Source: Asterella californica
Lineage: Eukaryota; Streptophyta; Marchantiopsida; Marchantiales; Aytoniaceae
NCBI GenBank assembly: GCA_036924285.1
Contig: JAYKYS010000006.1
Coordinates: 29,300,001 to 29,364,000, forward strand
Length of the DNA stretch: 64,000 nt
Reading direction: 5' to 3'
The notes under the pieces: model-generated
Database searches by the model: none
Told to the model about the DNA's origin: nothing
Seen by the model: only the letters and a program-made list of their open reading frames with translations
Part shown: positions 33,201 to 43,189 of the stretch, piece after piece
How the letters are laid out: each line of letters begins with the position of its first letter
Position numbering within the stretch: the first letter of the stretch is position 1
Position numbers and translations under genes: made by a program

Positions 33201-36200
33201 GAAATGTCCAAAGCTTACCAGTCAAACTTCGTCAAGCAGTCCCTCAATCATTGAACAAAAGTGATCCTTCCTCACTTACCCCCAAGAGCTCCCTGAATGC
33301 CGTCCATGAAAGTGGCCAGCGCCAGAAATGGCATGATGGCCGCAGCGTCACTGACCACTACGGGCTCGTTGCTGAAAAGCCTGCCCCACTGACTGCGGAA
33401 CAAAAGCATAGCCGAAGCGACCACGAGGGCCTGGCACATGGATATTCCCACAACCACCTTCATAGCCAGCCTCGCCCCGTTTGCTCTTCCAGCTCCGATT
33501 TCATTCGAGACTCTTGTACTGCGTATAGCATGGTCCATTATCAAACTCAGAGATCCTTCGGATCAACACCATTTATTTTACACAAGAGATGAAAAGGCAC
33601 AAAAGTTAGGCAGATGGTGGTGGGTTCGAACCCTCTCCAGGACCATGTTGGAGGGCCCATTCAGTGCTCTAGCAGCTTCCGGCAGGAAAATTTTAATAGA
33701 GATAAGGTTTCTAGACAAGAAATATATATATATATATATATCTAGAGAAAGAAGAAGAGAAAGAGAGATACAGACAAACATGTCGAAAACTATTGAAAGA
33801 AAATCTTGTGTGTCCAGCTGGCGGCTGGCTGCCCTTTCCAAAATGAAATATTGCCAGTAGGCGGCCTCCTCGTCTCAAAAGACAAAAAGGACAGGTCGAA
33901 ATAACTACATTATTCTATGAATGAAGGTGACCAGGCACCCAAGGAATGATGAGGACTGCAGTGCGCTTCCCAGCTGACGTCTATTTGCAGTCAACAATAG
34001 ATGACGTGGAAAGTACATTGCCATGCCAACCCTATAAAGCATATATGACTGTTCTAGGTCGGAAGTGGAAAATGTAAGAAAAGGGAAAATAAAAGAAAAA
34101 TGAATAAAATAGAGGTCGGAAGCACGGTCAAATCATGAGGGCCCTTGAGTCTATGCCATACTACTTCCAGCCAACGTACAAGAAACAACGACGCCCGCAG
34201 CAGACTAGGAACTCGAAGCGTCTCATGTCTCTGGTGAGACGAACTACCAGTCCACTGGCACGTCAGCACAGCAGCAGCGTTCCGGGATATACTACTCGTA
34301 CACTTGTCAACAGTTCGCTGGACCCCAGGTTCCAGGGAATCCATACACTCTAAGATCCTCGCTTCTAAGTGTAAACTTGGATCTGCAACGCTAAACTAAA
34401 ATAGTCTGCCAGACCTCGTTGGAAGCTAGGTTCACCTGAAGAAAAGTCTTCTGCATAAGTTGGTAACTGATCTTTACCTGCCACGATATACTTAAGTCAT
34501 TTCCCATTAGGACAGGGAAGTTAGAAACTGGACGAATTCCATATCCTATGAAGGTGGAGAGCCTCGGGACGTACCTAGCGGCCGTGCCACGATATAGTTA
34601 AGTCATTTCCCGTTAGGACAGGGAAGTTAGCAACTGGACGAATTCCATATCCTATGAAGGTGGAAGGCCTTGGGACGTACCTAGCGGCCGCACTTAGTCC
34701 AAAGGGCAACGTAAACGCAACTCCGGCCGTATTGAGACTGCAGCGAACGAAGAAATGTACGTAAGTTTCAACGTTGCACTGTCAGTATGCAGCTCGCTAA
34801 TTCTGCAAACAATCTCGGACGATATTACGTAAACAGAGATGAAAAGACAAGGAGGAACTCGTCCTCTGGAATCATATGCAAAATATGAATAGACTGTTTT
34901 TCCACATGGGTTATAGATCCTACGGTAGACGAAACACCCACCAGATTGAAAGAAGCGACACCTGTCTCTCGGGATCTGGCAAAAGTCCCGACAACAAGAC
35001 GAGCAACTCGAACGCCCAAAACTGCACGCTGCACAGCGTTCCAAAATCACTTAGCTCGTCAAACACGTTTCTCAGCTATAAGCATGCACGTCCTAGAGCA
35101 AGTATCGGAAGCAGCATCAGAAGCAGAACCCCTGCGACACCTTTGGAACTTCATACACCCCGCTTACAACTTACGACCCCGTCAAACACCCCGCTTAGTT
35201 CCGACTACGAGAACCGTAATCATGGGGTCCGCGAACATAAGCTCGTCCCATTTTTCGTTTGAGACTCGAGATGTTTTCTTGTCAAAGCAACATGCCGAGC
35301 TAAGCTGTAAGCCGCTATCCCGCCCAAGATGGAATTGTGTTTCCGTCGATACACATATCAGAATGGTCGAAATTTACGGACAATCGAGGAACCATTTATC
35401 GTATATTAATCCCGACGTAGTGGATACAGGCGGTGCGCAACATCTGGAGATTACAGGTCTAAAGAAATACATTATGCATACCATATCTGTAGATTTTGGC
35501 CTCTTCTCCCACATGGAAACTGCACTTTCTGAAATGCATTAATGAGCGGTTCATCCACATAGTCCGTGGCAAAATTTCGAGAGGTTCAAGGAAGAGAAAT
35601 GTGTATGCACTCACATTATCATGAAAGCTGAAGCAACAGCGAGCCTGATGTACAGCCAGATCATGGGAAGTTTCGGAGTTACAAAACCGGTCCACGTTTT
35701 CTCGGAATCCGCGCGTTTCGAACTGGAGTACGCCACAAACGCTAGAAGTTGAAGCAGTATAAGCCAGTAGGAGATGGAAATACACCATGCACCGCCGACG
35801 CTTCCCACGACCTTGTAGACCATAAGGTAGCAGAGGGGAATGTGCACTGCGAAGGTGGTGACAGAGCAGATCATGATCGGGAGAACTACGCTCTGGGTCT
35901 GGAGGTACTTGATGGTAGGCTGAGTGGCGGCAGCTGCCCAAAGTGCTGGAATCAAGGCTCGCATGTACCGCGCTGTCTCACCAGCTATCTCCGCTTCCTG
36001 TCCTATCAAGAGCAGCACCGGCTCTATGTTCCACCACAAGATGCTGAGCGGAACGGAACAGGCCAACAGCACTAGAACTGAAGTCTGGTAGTACACTCCA
36101 AGCATATGATACAGTTTTGCTCCGTAAGCTTGGCCGCATAAAGTCTCCAACCCGCTCGCCAATCCAATCTGCAAGCAGCCATAAAAGGAGAAGTGCCAGT

Positions 36201-36535
36201 GTGAAATTCAATTTCTCCAAAGATCAAACTCTCTTAGTAACTAGTCTAGCGTTGTCACAATCCACATGCATAAGAGTAAGGATCAAAATTTTCCTCTTCA
36301 AGAGTGTAGTGGTTCAGAAACTGACCATCACAGTAAAACCTGTAACGCTGCCCAGAGAGTTCCCGAGTGCTGCACCAGACAGCTCCAACACTCCCAGCTG
36401 ACCCACAAACATCAGAGATGACACCATGATGAGAAAATAGACCAAATTCGTCACTATCATGGGGAAGGCGATCTTTAGTGCCTTCCGCGCCTCCATTCCC
36501 ACTCGAGGGTTCCATGCGTCCGAAATCTGGCCCAT
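30268..36535 (-). CDS. MATE / DETOXIFICATION family efflux transporter, eight exons
   Basis: A multidrug and toxic compound extrusion antiporter of the plant DTX type. Such proteins export organic cations, flavonoids, citrate or hormones in exchange for H+ across plasma or vacuolar membranes; substrate cannot be read from sequence. Minus-strand exons joined at GT-AG sites with matching phase: 36535-36326, 36168-35615, 35028-34942, 34737-34681, 33518-33280, 31143-31025, 30714-30628, 30375-30268. This gives 486 residues, typical length, with about 12 hydrophobic segments. Landmarks are FPMIVTNLVYF, FVGQLGVLELSGAALG, GLASGLETLCGQAYGAK, PALWAAAATQPTIKYLQ, SGLLPDPERQ, LNTAGVAFTLPFGLSAA, STRVSNEIGAG (from 303), RGCGLQ and INWDKE. 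The ATG at 36535 follows an in-frame stop. The C-terminal tail ends YEPLLSA. Introns reach 2.1 kb and contain repeats described separately. Confidence 0.94.
32265..32297. repeat. 12-bp perfect inverted repeat
   Basis: GATGTGGCAGTC at 32265 and GACTGCCACATC at 32286 are perfect reverse complements with a 9-base loop. GGTGATGTGGCA also occurs nearby at about 32211. It lies in the large MATE intron 31144-33279. Confidence 0.8.
32927..33203. repeat. minisatellite, ACTGCGACTCCTCAACGAGTTGTC-type units
   Basis: About six imperfect units of 33-53 bp begin ACTG(C/G)GACTCCTC(A/G) or a variant and often continue with TTGTCAGTATTTA and an A-rich stretch. They start near 32927, 32975, 33027, 33061, 33104 and 33153. 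They are inside the MATE intron, 77 bases from the exon at 33280. Confidence 0.75.
33590..33690 (-). repeat. tRNA-derived (SINE-like or decayed tRNA) segment
   Basis: On the minus strand GCTGCTAGAGCACTGAATGG resembles a tRNA D-arm/A-box. About 35 bases later GAGGGTTCGAACCC contains a perfect B-box, GGTTCGA.CC. No proper acceptor stem or anticodon loop can be folded, so it is not a working tRNA gene. It lies in a MATE intron, next to an (AT)n run at 33721-33740. Confidence 0.35.
34480..34691. repeat. 106-bp tandem duplication that includes a MATE exon end and splice donor
   Basis: 34480-34585 and 34586-34691 are near-identical copies in tandem, both starting GCCACGATATA and ending CCTAGCGGCCG. 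On the minus strand the right copy holds the last 11 bases of the 57-bp exon 34681-34737 and its donor (CGGCCGCTAG/GTACG). The left copy repeats the same donor sequence 106 bases further into the intron. Confidence 0.9.
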
Positions 36536-39043
36536 CTCTGCACTCGTTGAAGTCCACTAACAAGGTATTATCGAATTGGCTGCCTCAACGAACTGAACCG
36601 CAAAGAGTCGACTCCACGTTGCCACTAGTCGTCGTGTGTATTCAGTCATTCACTCATCTCCGCCTCTACTAAGCAGAGCTGCCTCGGAAGACTATAAGTT
36701 GATCGCCGAGCTCGAGTTCCTCGATAAGCACCGAAGCAAGTACGTCTGAACCCCTTCGTCTTATAGAACTGGAAAGTCCAATGCTGCGATAGGCGAAACC
36801 TCCCACTTAGACTACCATGACCTGCACGAGCCGCACCTTGCTCAAAATTTCCCGTTCGTTCGTTACTTCCGTCGTAGATTCTGCTTCTTTGTCTCGTTCA
36901 TGGACAAATATACAGGTAAAAGCAGAATACCGGTATCCCGATCAAGGTGTTCGGACTAGCTAAAAGTGTTCCAGGCTCCAGAGTGAATCACTCTGAACAG
37001 CAGAATGGAGACGACTCTCAGCATGATCAGATTATATGCACGCGCACTATAGCTATTGTCAGAAGACCGTTTGGCGTCTTTCAGATATATGACGGCTTGT
37101 CTTATTAGTCTTCTGACCCAATTCGCCCGGTGCGATTCCAGTCGTGCAAATTCTCCGACTTAACCAGAATGAGTTCATGATAAATCCCATTTACCCCTAT
37201 AATTATCAAAATCAGTAGTAATGTTTGAAGTCTCATACTCCTTGTTCCAGTGTAACGTGTTGAGAAATTCACGAGGAAGGTGAACATTTCAGATACAATC
37301 CTCCGGGAGTCCGTATTGGGCGACATGAACGCAGCCCCGAGACTAATAGGGGCCAAGAGTCAACGTTCTAACTTCAGTATGCATACAGACCGAGTACTGA
37401 AAACTGGAGGCCAGGAAATAGACGTTCATAAGCAGAAAGCTCTGATTGGACACCTTTGACACACAGTCAGAAGGATTGGACTTGGACTACCAAACACTTG
37501 TCAGTACTGGATAGCACCAGTACGAGACTCCGTTCTAATCTTATTGCTCAAGTTAAGTGCGGCACAATGTTGGTGATTCTTCTGTCCATTAGAAGCGGTA
37601 TCAGTACCACATGTCGTCGCATAATACGGTGGATGCAAGCCGCTAAATAGTAGTTCCAGGTGTTCATTATCCCGTGACCAGCAGTCTGACAGCCGTCTCA
37701 GAAACTTTTGCTGCCGTTAGCCTTTAGGCAGTTGTCCGTGAAATGAACTCTGCATGTGTCTTTGTTTCTATGGTTCCCACATTCTTTCTCTACAGTTTCC
37801 GAGAAGCATAAAACTTTCTGTAGGGCAGCGATGAATCTTCAAAGTTCAAACCTCATACGCCTTCAAGAGGTGCTCACATCGTCACTGTTTCCCGGATTTC
37901 GACACCACTCCGCATTTTAATATCAGGAGTTACGGAAAAGTTACCGAAGATGGTGGAATGTATATTGTCTGTTGTTATGCGGTAGCATAGCCATATGTAG
38001 ATTGTGAAAATGAGAAAAAAAAGAGGAGATCTTTTGTCGTGTAGTAAAACAGAAAGATGGAATCGTACTGTAAACCAAAAAGTGACGAGCGGAGTATTAA
38101 TAAAAATTAGAAAAATATAATTTTAGATCTAGAAAATCCTTAACGCATAACCCCGTAATTCTACTGCAAGCCCAGCTCTTTGTTTTCCACTAAACACTTA
38201 GGCAGGTGAAGAAAAGAGATAAAATATGCATGCGATCTAGACTTTTCAGCAAAGAGGAGGAAGAAGAAAAGCGCATAACACAGAAAGAAAATCTCGAGGC
38301 ACCGAAGAGAGTATTATCATAAAAATATAAAATTTATGTATATACATGCATGATCAGTTTTAAGGAATGTTCGCTTAGTGTTAAAGTATATATTATATTA
38401 TTTAGAATAAATTAATTTGGAAAAATATATATTATTTATACCAAGGGTCCCATAGAGTTACCGAAATAACCCATATGGCAAGTCTATCCACACTCACTTC
38501 CAAATGAACAAGTCTAGAACTTTAGTACAACGTAATTATTAGACAAAAATTTACAAGATATAAAATTAATAATTTTTGTAACAAAAATAAAATACCCTTA
38601 CCCTTGCCTATTTGCCTTGCCTCCTCCATCATTATGCGCAAAGACGTTCAACTTTTATGGGAGATCCCCACAAGTTGATCCCACTTCTCACACCATGTAA
38701 ATTCCGCCTAAGGCAAAGTTGCTCGTTTCACAGAATATTGACGGAAGGATAAAGAAATGCGTTTAGTCCTTGGGAAGAAGTCCGCTAAGGCAAGGAATGC
38801 GGCGAACAGATGAGTGGTTCGTGAGGTGGCTATCGTAGACGGAAGCTGCCATTCACGCTAATCCATGCACCCGCGCAAGACTGACGACTCATTCAGTACC
38901 AGAAGTTGCTCAGACTCCAGCGAACGAGGCCGAATAGCTCGCGGATAGACTTGAATGCCAGGAGCCTCATAATATAGCTTTAGATTTGTGAATGCGCAGT
39001 TCCGGTTAAATATAACATGCATGCAACTTTTGCAGTAGAGAAT
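36536..39043. other. upstream region of the MATE gene, no recognised gene
   Basis: The part near the gene should hold the MATE promoter and 5' UTR, but no box stands out clearly. From about 37900 the sequence becomes AT-rich. Short frames at 37105-37356 (-) and 37456-37650 (+) have no motif. Confidence 0.45.
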
Positions 39044-39391
39044 AATATGCATGCAACTTCAACTTTCGGGGAATTTTTGTTTTCTTTTTGTTAACAGAGA
39101 ATTATATAAGTATTAAATAAAATATATAGACTAAGTAGATGTAAATAATTAAAAATTTAATAGATGTTATTTGTTAGCCCATGTCTGCAACACGGGGAGA
39201 GCAAGAAAAAACCAATAAGTCTTGTGTGGATTGTCGCGCTTCAGGAGATACAAGTCCGGGGTACTGTACTCAATAATTCATAATTAAATCAAGCGTTTGA
39301 TTTAACACCTAATCCTTCCGGCCGGAAGGGTTATGTAATTAAATTAAACGGCATACCCCCTCTTGAAAGAGGGGGAATATGCATGCAACTT
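39044..39391. mobile_element. 316-bp MITE-like insertion between 16-bp direct repeats
   Basis: AATATGCATGCAACTT occurs at 39044-39059 and again at 39376-39391, bounding 316 bp. Inside lie an AT-rich left half and the segment AACCAATAAG..., ..AAGTCCGGGG and a perfect 16-bp palindrome CCTTCCGGCCGGAAGG at 39314-39329. Related sequence occurs at about 58780-59000 (AACCAATAAG, AAGTCCGGAG, then a GCCGGAAGGGTT hairpin). A further ACATGCATGCAACTT at about 39015 means the 16-mer could also be a local tandem repeat. Confidence 0.5.
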
Positions 39392-40407
39392 TAAAGAGAA
39401 AGACAAGCGGGAAACGAGATGAAATTTCATGTTGACCGTACTGTTATTCAAATTCGTTAATTAGGGTTGATATTTAGGGTTTATCGTTATCAATTTGGTT
39501 TTTTGGTTTCTTGCTCGTGACGGCCATGGCAGATAATAAGTTTGTTTTCTGGACTATGTGAGTCTAAATTTTTGAGCCGGATTAGCTGTGAATCGTCAAT
39601 CCAAAATTACCGTAAACAGACTGAGGGTATCATCGCACATCGCTTTTTGTCTTCGCTTATTTGAGTTTTTGAGAAAAATCAACAAGCACAGATGTAACGC
39701 CGTGCGTGTGAGTTTTTTTTTGCTTTTTAGTCTAAACAAGTAGCAACACCGCACCAATGCTTTGCCCAAGCTCTTAGGACTTTAGGACCTGAACGGCATT
39801 TATGTCCCGTCATTATCGAGATGTCCTCCTAGACGTCAGATGAGATACGGATTACTACTTTTGCATCAGTTTACACTTGTCCTACATTCACATCAACATC
39901 CACGTGGAAGTTTGCTGCGAAGGATTAGGGTTCCTGTCTTGCGCGGTTGTTGTGGAACGGTTGTCAATCATCACTTACTACACTGCAAGCGTTTTAGATG
40001 TTCTTTCAGCCATTGTTGTCCTCCTAGATTTTATGCTGCGCTTCCATTGCTCTCCGTCTGTCTTTTTTCACGTCTCATTGCTTTTATGCTATAATTAGCA
40101 TAAAAGCAATGCGCGATTGATGGATTGGTATACGATGTGACATGATCTAGTTTCTCCCGAGCGTTGAGGTGGAAACAAGAGCTTAGGTCATTCCGGCTCC
40201 GGGCTAGAAGATTAGGTGGACTTTGTTATTGTCTTTCGAGCTCGCTTTGCAGAAACTTGAAATTCGATAGATCGGGAGTTTGTGTTATGCAGTTACGGGA
40301 GCGCCTGAAGTGATATATTGGAAATGTGATATAATTCTTGGTGTGAGCTTTCTGCGTGGGTTTCGACGTTTCGCTTGTTCACTTTGGAAAGTTCGAGACC
40401 CCTGTAG
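39392..40407. other. region upstream of gene fragments, no recognised gene
   Basis: It contains ATGGCAGATAATAAG at 39524 followed by a possible donor (AT/GTGAGT), which would be a 32-base first exon, but no continuation is found. A perfect 16-bp inverted repeat is at 40076-40111. Overlapping short frames at 39840-40098 show no motif. Confidence 0.4.
40076..40111. repeat. 36-base perfect hairpin
   Basis: CATTGCTTTTATGCTA (40076-40091), loop TAAT, then TAGCATAAAAGCAATG (40096-40111). The 16-bp stem is perfect and AT-rich and is not linked to a visible terminator context. Confidence 0.95.
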
Positions 40408-40612
40408 ATGTTTCTTCAACAGCTCCGTGCAATGATAGACGCGAGTGTGATGCTGCCCCCATCGCCGGCTGCTACTGGGAGTGGGCAGGATCGTAAAAGA
40501 TTGAGCTTGTGTACCACGAGAGACTTATCCATGCGCCGGCACAAGGCTCGCATTATTGAGAAAGTAAAGGAGAACCGAGTCACCATTATACTCGCTGATA
40601 CTGGATCAAGTA
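40408..40612 (+). pseudogene. DEAH-box helicase N-terminal fragment (P-loop region)
   Basis: After a Pro/Ser-rich start, residues ~41-68 read RRHKARIIEKVKENRVTIIL followed by ADTGSS. This matches the helicase motif I region, where a short basic helix and V..I or V..N.VT.I precede GETGSGK. Here the P-loop is altered (ADTGSS for GETGSGK) and the reading stops at a GT that could be a splice donor (GATCAA/GTAACT). No further helicase motifs follow within the window; the next recognisable sequence is an unrelated peptidase. I read it as a captured or leftover exon. The DEAH assignment is from memory of the family. Confidence 0.5.
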
Positions 40613-40733
40613 ACTTTATACAATTCTCGTTTCCAGCGAGCTGTATTCTTTGTTGGAAGTTTGTGATTATTTTGCTTTATCCCAGATCATGCTTTGTCTT
40701 TGTAATTCTTTGTCCAAGCCTTCCTGTTTGCAG

Positions 40734-41665
40734 GTGCTGGTTAACGACCATACGGCTAGTGCGAGTGAAATTATTTTTCATTGAACCCTAAAGTTTCGAT
40801 GGAGCTCTGTCCTTGTCATCAGATAGATGGTTTCCATAAAATGGTAGAAACAAAACTAAGGGTGACACAGGAATGGATGAGGCTAACCCGTTTCTCTGGA
40901 AATTTAGTCAGGACGACCGTTCATGTTTCACTGTTTAGATGTTTCTGGGACTCCATGATAATGGAGAAGTCCGAAGTCTACTTCCTACGTTCTCTTGACT
41001 TGGTGGTTTCTACACATGATAGGTAGCTGCAGCTCTGCATGATAACTGCCGAGCTGTCCTAGTTGGCAATCGAACTTTTGGGAAGGTAACTGGAACTCTT
41101 TCGAACTTTCATACTTCCTTTGGAACCTGTGTTACTGTTATGCTGTTATTTAAGTAGGCACTTTGCTCTGTTCCGAGAATTACTTGTTGGATCTGTTCTC
41201 GAAGTCAGGGCATGTCCTATTGGTTAACTAGAGCATACCTCTGTACTACGATAGTGTAACTTATTCGATAGTCAAATCATTTACCTTGAGGTTCTGACAT
41301 ATGTTCAGTCCTGCAGAGGAGTGAATGTAATTCCGTAAGCAACTTCAAACCATAGGTCTCTTGAAGTGGAAGGAAAAACCGTTTATCACTTGTATATATC
41401 TTAAAGAGAACTTTGAAATACTGGTGTGTGTGGTGCGACTGTTGTCTTACTCAATGCAGGGTTTAATCCAGTCAGTGTATGAGCTGAGTGATGGATCAGG
41501 GTTGGGAAGTATGTAACACCTGGGCACATCGACATAGACGAGAACGGGATAGAGCCAACTTTAGGATGGATCTGGAATAATCCTTACTGTTGGGGAGTAT
41601 GTAACACATGGGCACATCGACATAGACGGGAACGGGATAGAGCCAGACTTTAGGAACCCTCTAGG
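40734..41665 (+). pseudogene. C-terminal processing peptidase (CtpA-type) 3' exons, broken
   Basis: Three exon-like blocks encode consecutive parts of a tail-specific serine peptidase, the family that matures photosystem II D1. 40734-40772 (after TTTGCAG) gives VLVNDHTASASEI with the catalytic-Ser region. 41023-41085 (between AG and GT) gives VAAALHDNCRAVLVGNRTFGK. 41460 onward (after AATGCAG) gives GLIQSVYELSDGSGL, then shifts frame into KYVTPGHIDIDENGIEP. The donor after the first block is lost (ATT/ATTTTT), and the last exon stops early. Its end is duplicated 88 bp downstream (41505-41563 and 41593-41655). The N-terminal half and PDZ domain are absent. It follows a helicase-like fragment on the same strand with no in-frame link. 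Confidence 0.75.
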
Positions 41666-41669
41666 TAAC

Positions 41670-42124
41670 ATATGGCTACTCTTGATTTTAACTTTCAAGC
41701 TCCAAGTAAATTGTCCAGTTCCAGTCGTTTGAAAAGACGTTTGATCTCAACGTGTCACTTGTATATAACTTTTATATATATGTCACTTGTATATATAACT
41801 TTTTTGTATATAATTCTTTGTCCAAGCCTCTTCCCGGTTCCCTTCGGATGTGGTTCTCATTCACACTATCGTTTCGATCTTCAACATAATTCCCAAATTC
41901 ACTTGCGTAGCCATTCAGGGTGTTACCTTCATCAGTAAGTCCTCCCACATAAACTTTGATTTCTCTTAAGCTTGTGGGAAAAGCTTTTCGGAAGTTAAGA
42001 TAATCTAGGGATATTTTGATTTTTGAATTTTAGTTTTTATATAGTTTTTTTAATAGAAATGAGAGAATTATTATAATTTTAACTATTACGAGGAGGTTCT
42101 GAAGACTCGTGCATCATGATTACA
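41670..42124. other. intergenic, AT-rich
   Basis: It contains a repeated TCACTTGTATATA(TA)ACTTTT stretch near 41756-41803. No gene or other feature is seen. Confidence 0.5.
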
Positions 42125-42890
42125 TCATGCTCGTCCGCAACTTACATTGAGGAACATGCCATCAGTGTCACAAACAGCCTGCAAAATCAATGAATGATAT
42201 GCTTTTCTGTTGTAAAACTCATGAGGCTGGTCCCTTGCTGGAGGAGCCTTTATCTTTATGTGCGAATCATCAATCGTCCCATGGCAGTTGGGAAGGTTAC
42301 ATTTCCGTTGAAAGTCATTGGACACTCGTTCCAGCATCGCTCATGTAGACCAACGGACGTACAAGAGAACCAGCACTCTATTCACTACAAGTACTACTTC
42401 AACAAAAATCTCTTGTGAAATACTCTCTCCTATTCCAAACCTTTCCCTTATGTGGAAATGAGTCATTCCAGTGACAAGACGAAGGAAGGTTGCTCCCACC
42501 CGAACTTCAACAGGAATGGCATTCGATATCGCATGTCATGTTTTCGAACATGAGGAGATAGCATCTGGACCACTTCTATAAACATAATTTTGAGCATACG
42601 AAAGGTCTTGATCCAACGATCTCATCATAACTCTCTCATAAATAATATCAAAATCAGATAAGAGATCTCGGTTTAACCCACCAGGCAAGGCGTAAGTTGT
42701 GTTGCTGGTGTGCAAGGAAAATCTGTTGCGCTGCTATAAAAACTCTAGATAGAGACTCCAACACATCTTCTCGTTTGTGCGCTCCTTCATTCTCCTCGTC
42801 CATTCTCTGGAACTCTAGAATGATCTGAACTGCAGCCACCACTGTAGTGATAACAAGCGCTATGATCCCTTGAATATCTGCGCATTAGTA
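42125..42890 (-). pseudogene. PIF/Harbinger transposase, degenerate
   Basis: Minus-strand fragments make a nuclease-type Harbinger transposase broken by stops and frameshifts. From 42842 the N-terminal part reads MDEENEGAHKRED and LRLAWWVKPRSL. It then continues in another frame with the sequence around 42650-42560. The middle (42350-42520) reads RVGATFLRLVTGMTHFHIRE and RFGIGESISQEI. The core (42125-42337) reads LPNCHGTIDDSHIKIKAP and FYNRKAYHSLILQAVCD, typical of the DDE_4/HARBI1 domain. The C-terminal third with the last acidic residue is missing. It sits next to Myb-like ORF remains on the same strand, the usual two-gene layout of this superfamily. Confidence 0.85.
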
Positions 42891-43189
42891 GTAATCACAC
42901 ATCCAGACATAACAACAAACATCTAGTATAAGACAATCCATAAAAGAACATTGAATGTCATGCGCAATAAACATGATCACAACTATCACCCATAGAGGTT
43001 GACATTCACGGAAAAATGCATAATATAAGCTGAACCAACTATTGGAAAATATTCAGAACATATATATCTAAAATCGGCCAGTGTGCACATTATGCACATT
43101 TACAAAACTCCTGCAGTATAAGATTTTCTGAGAACAACAGAGAGGTTAGTATTGACTACATACGAGACTACCTTCTATCATACATAGAA
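42891..43189. other. interior of Harbinger element between its two ORFs
   Basis: Non-coding sequence between the transposase and Myb-like remnants. Nothing specific is visible. Confidence 0.5.

Noticed and set aside
32927..33203. A CRISPR-like array
   Set aside because: Units are degenerate and spacing is irregular, spacers are not unique, and the setting is a plant intron; it is a minisatellite.
33610..33650. A functional tRNA gene suggested by GGTTCGAACCC
   Set aside because: No acceptor stem or anticodon arm can be folded on either strand; kept only as a tRNA-like relic.
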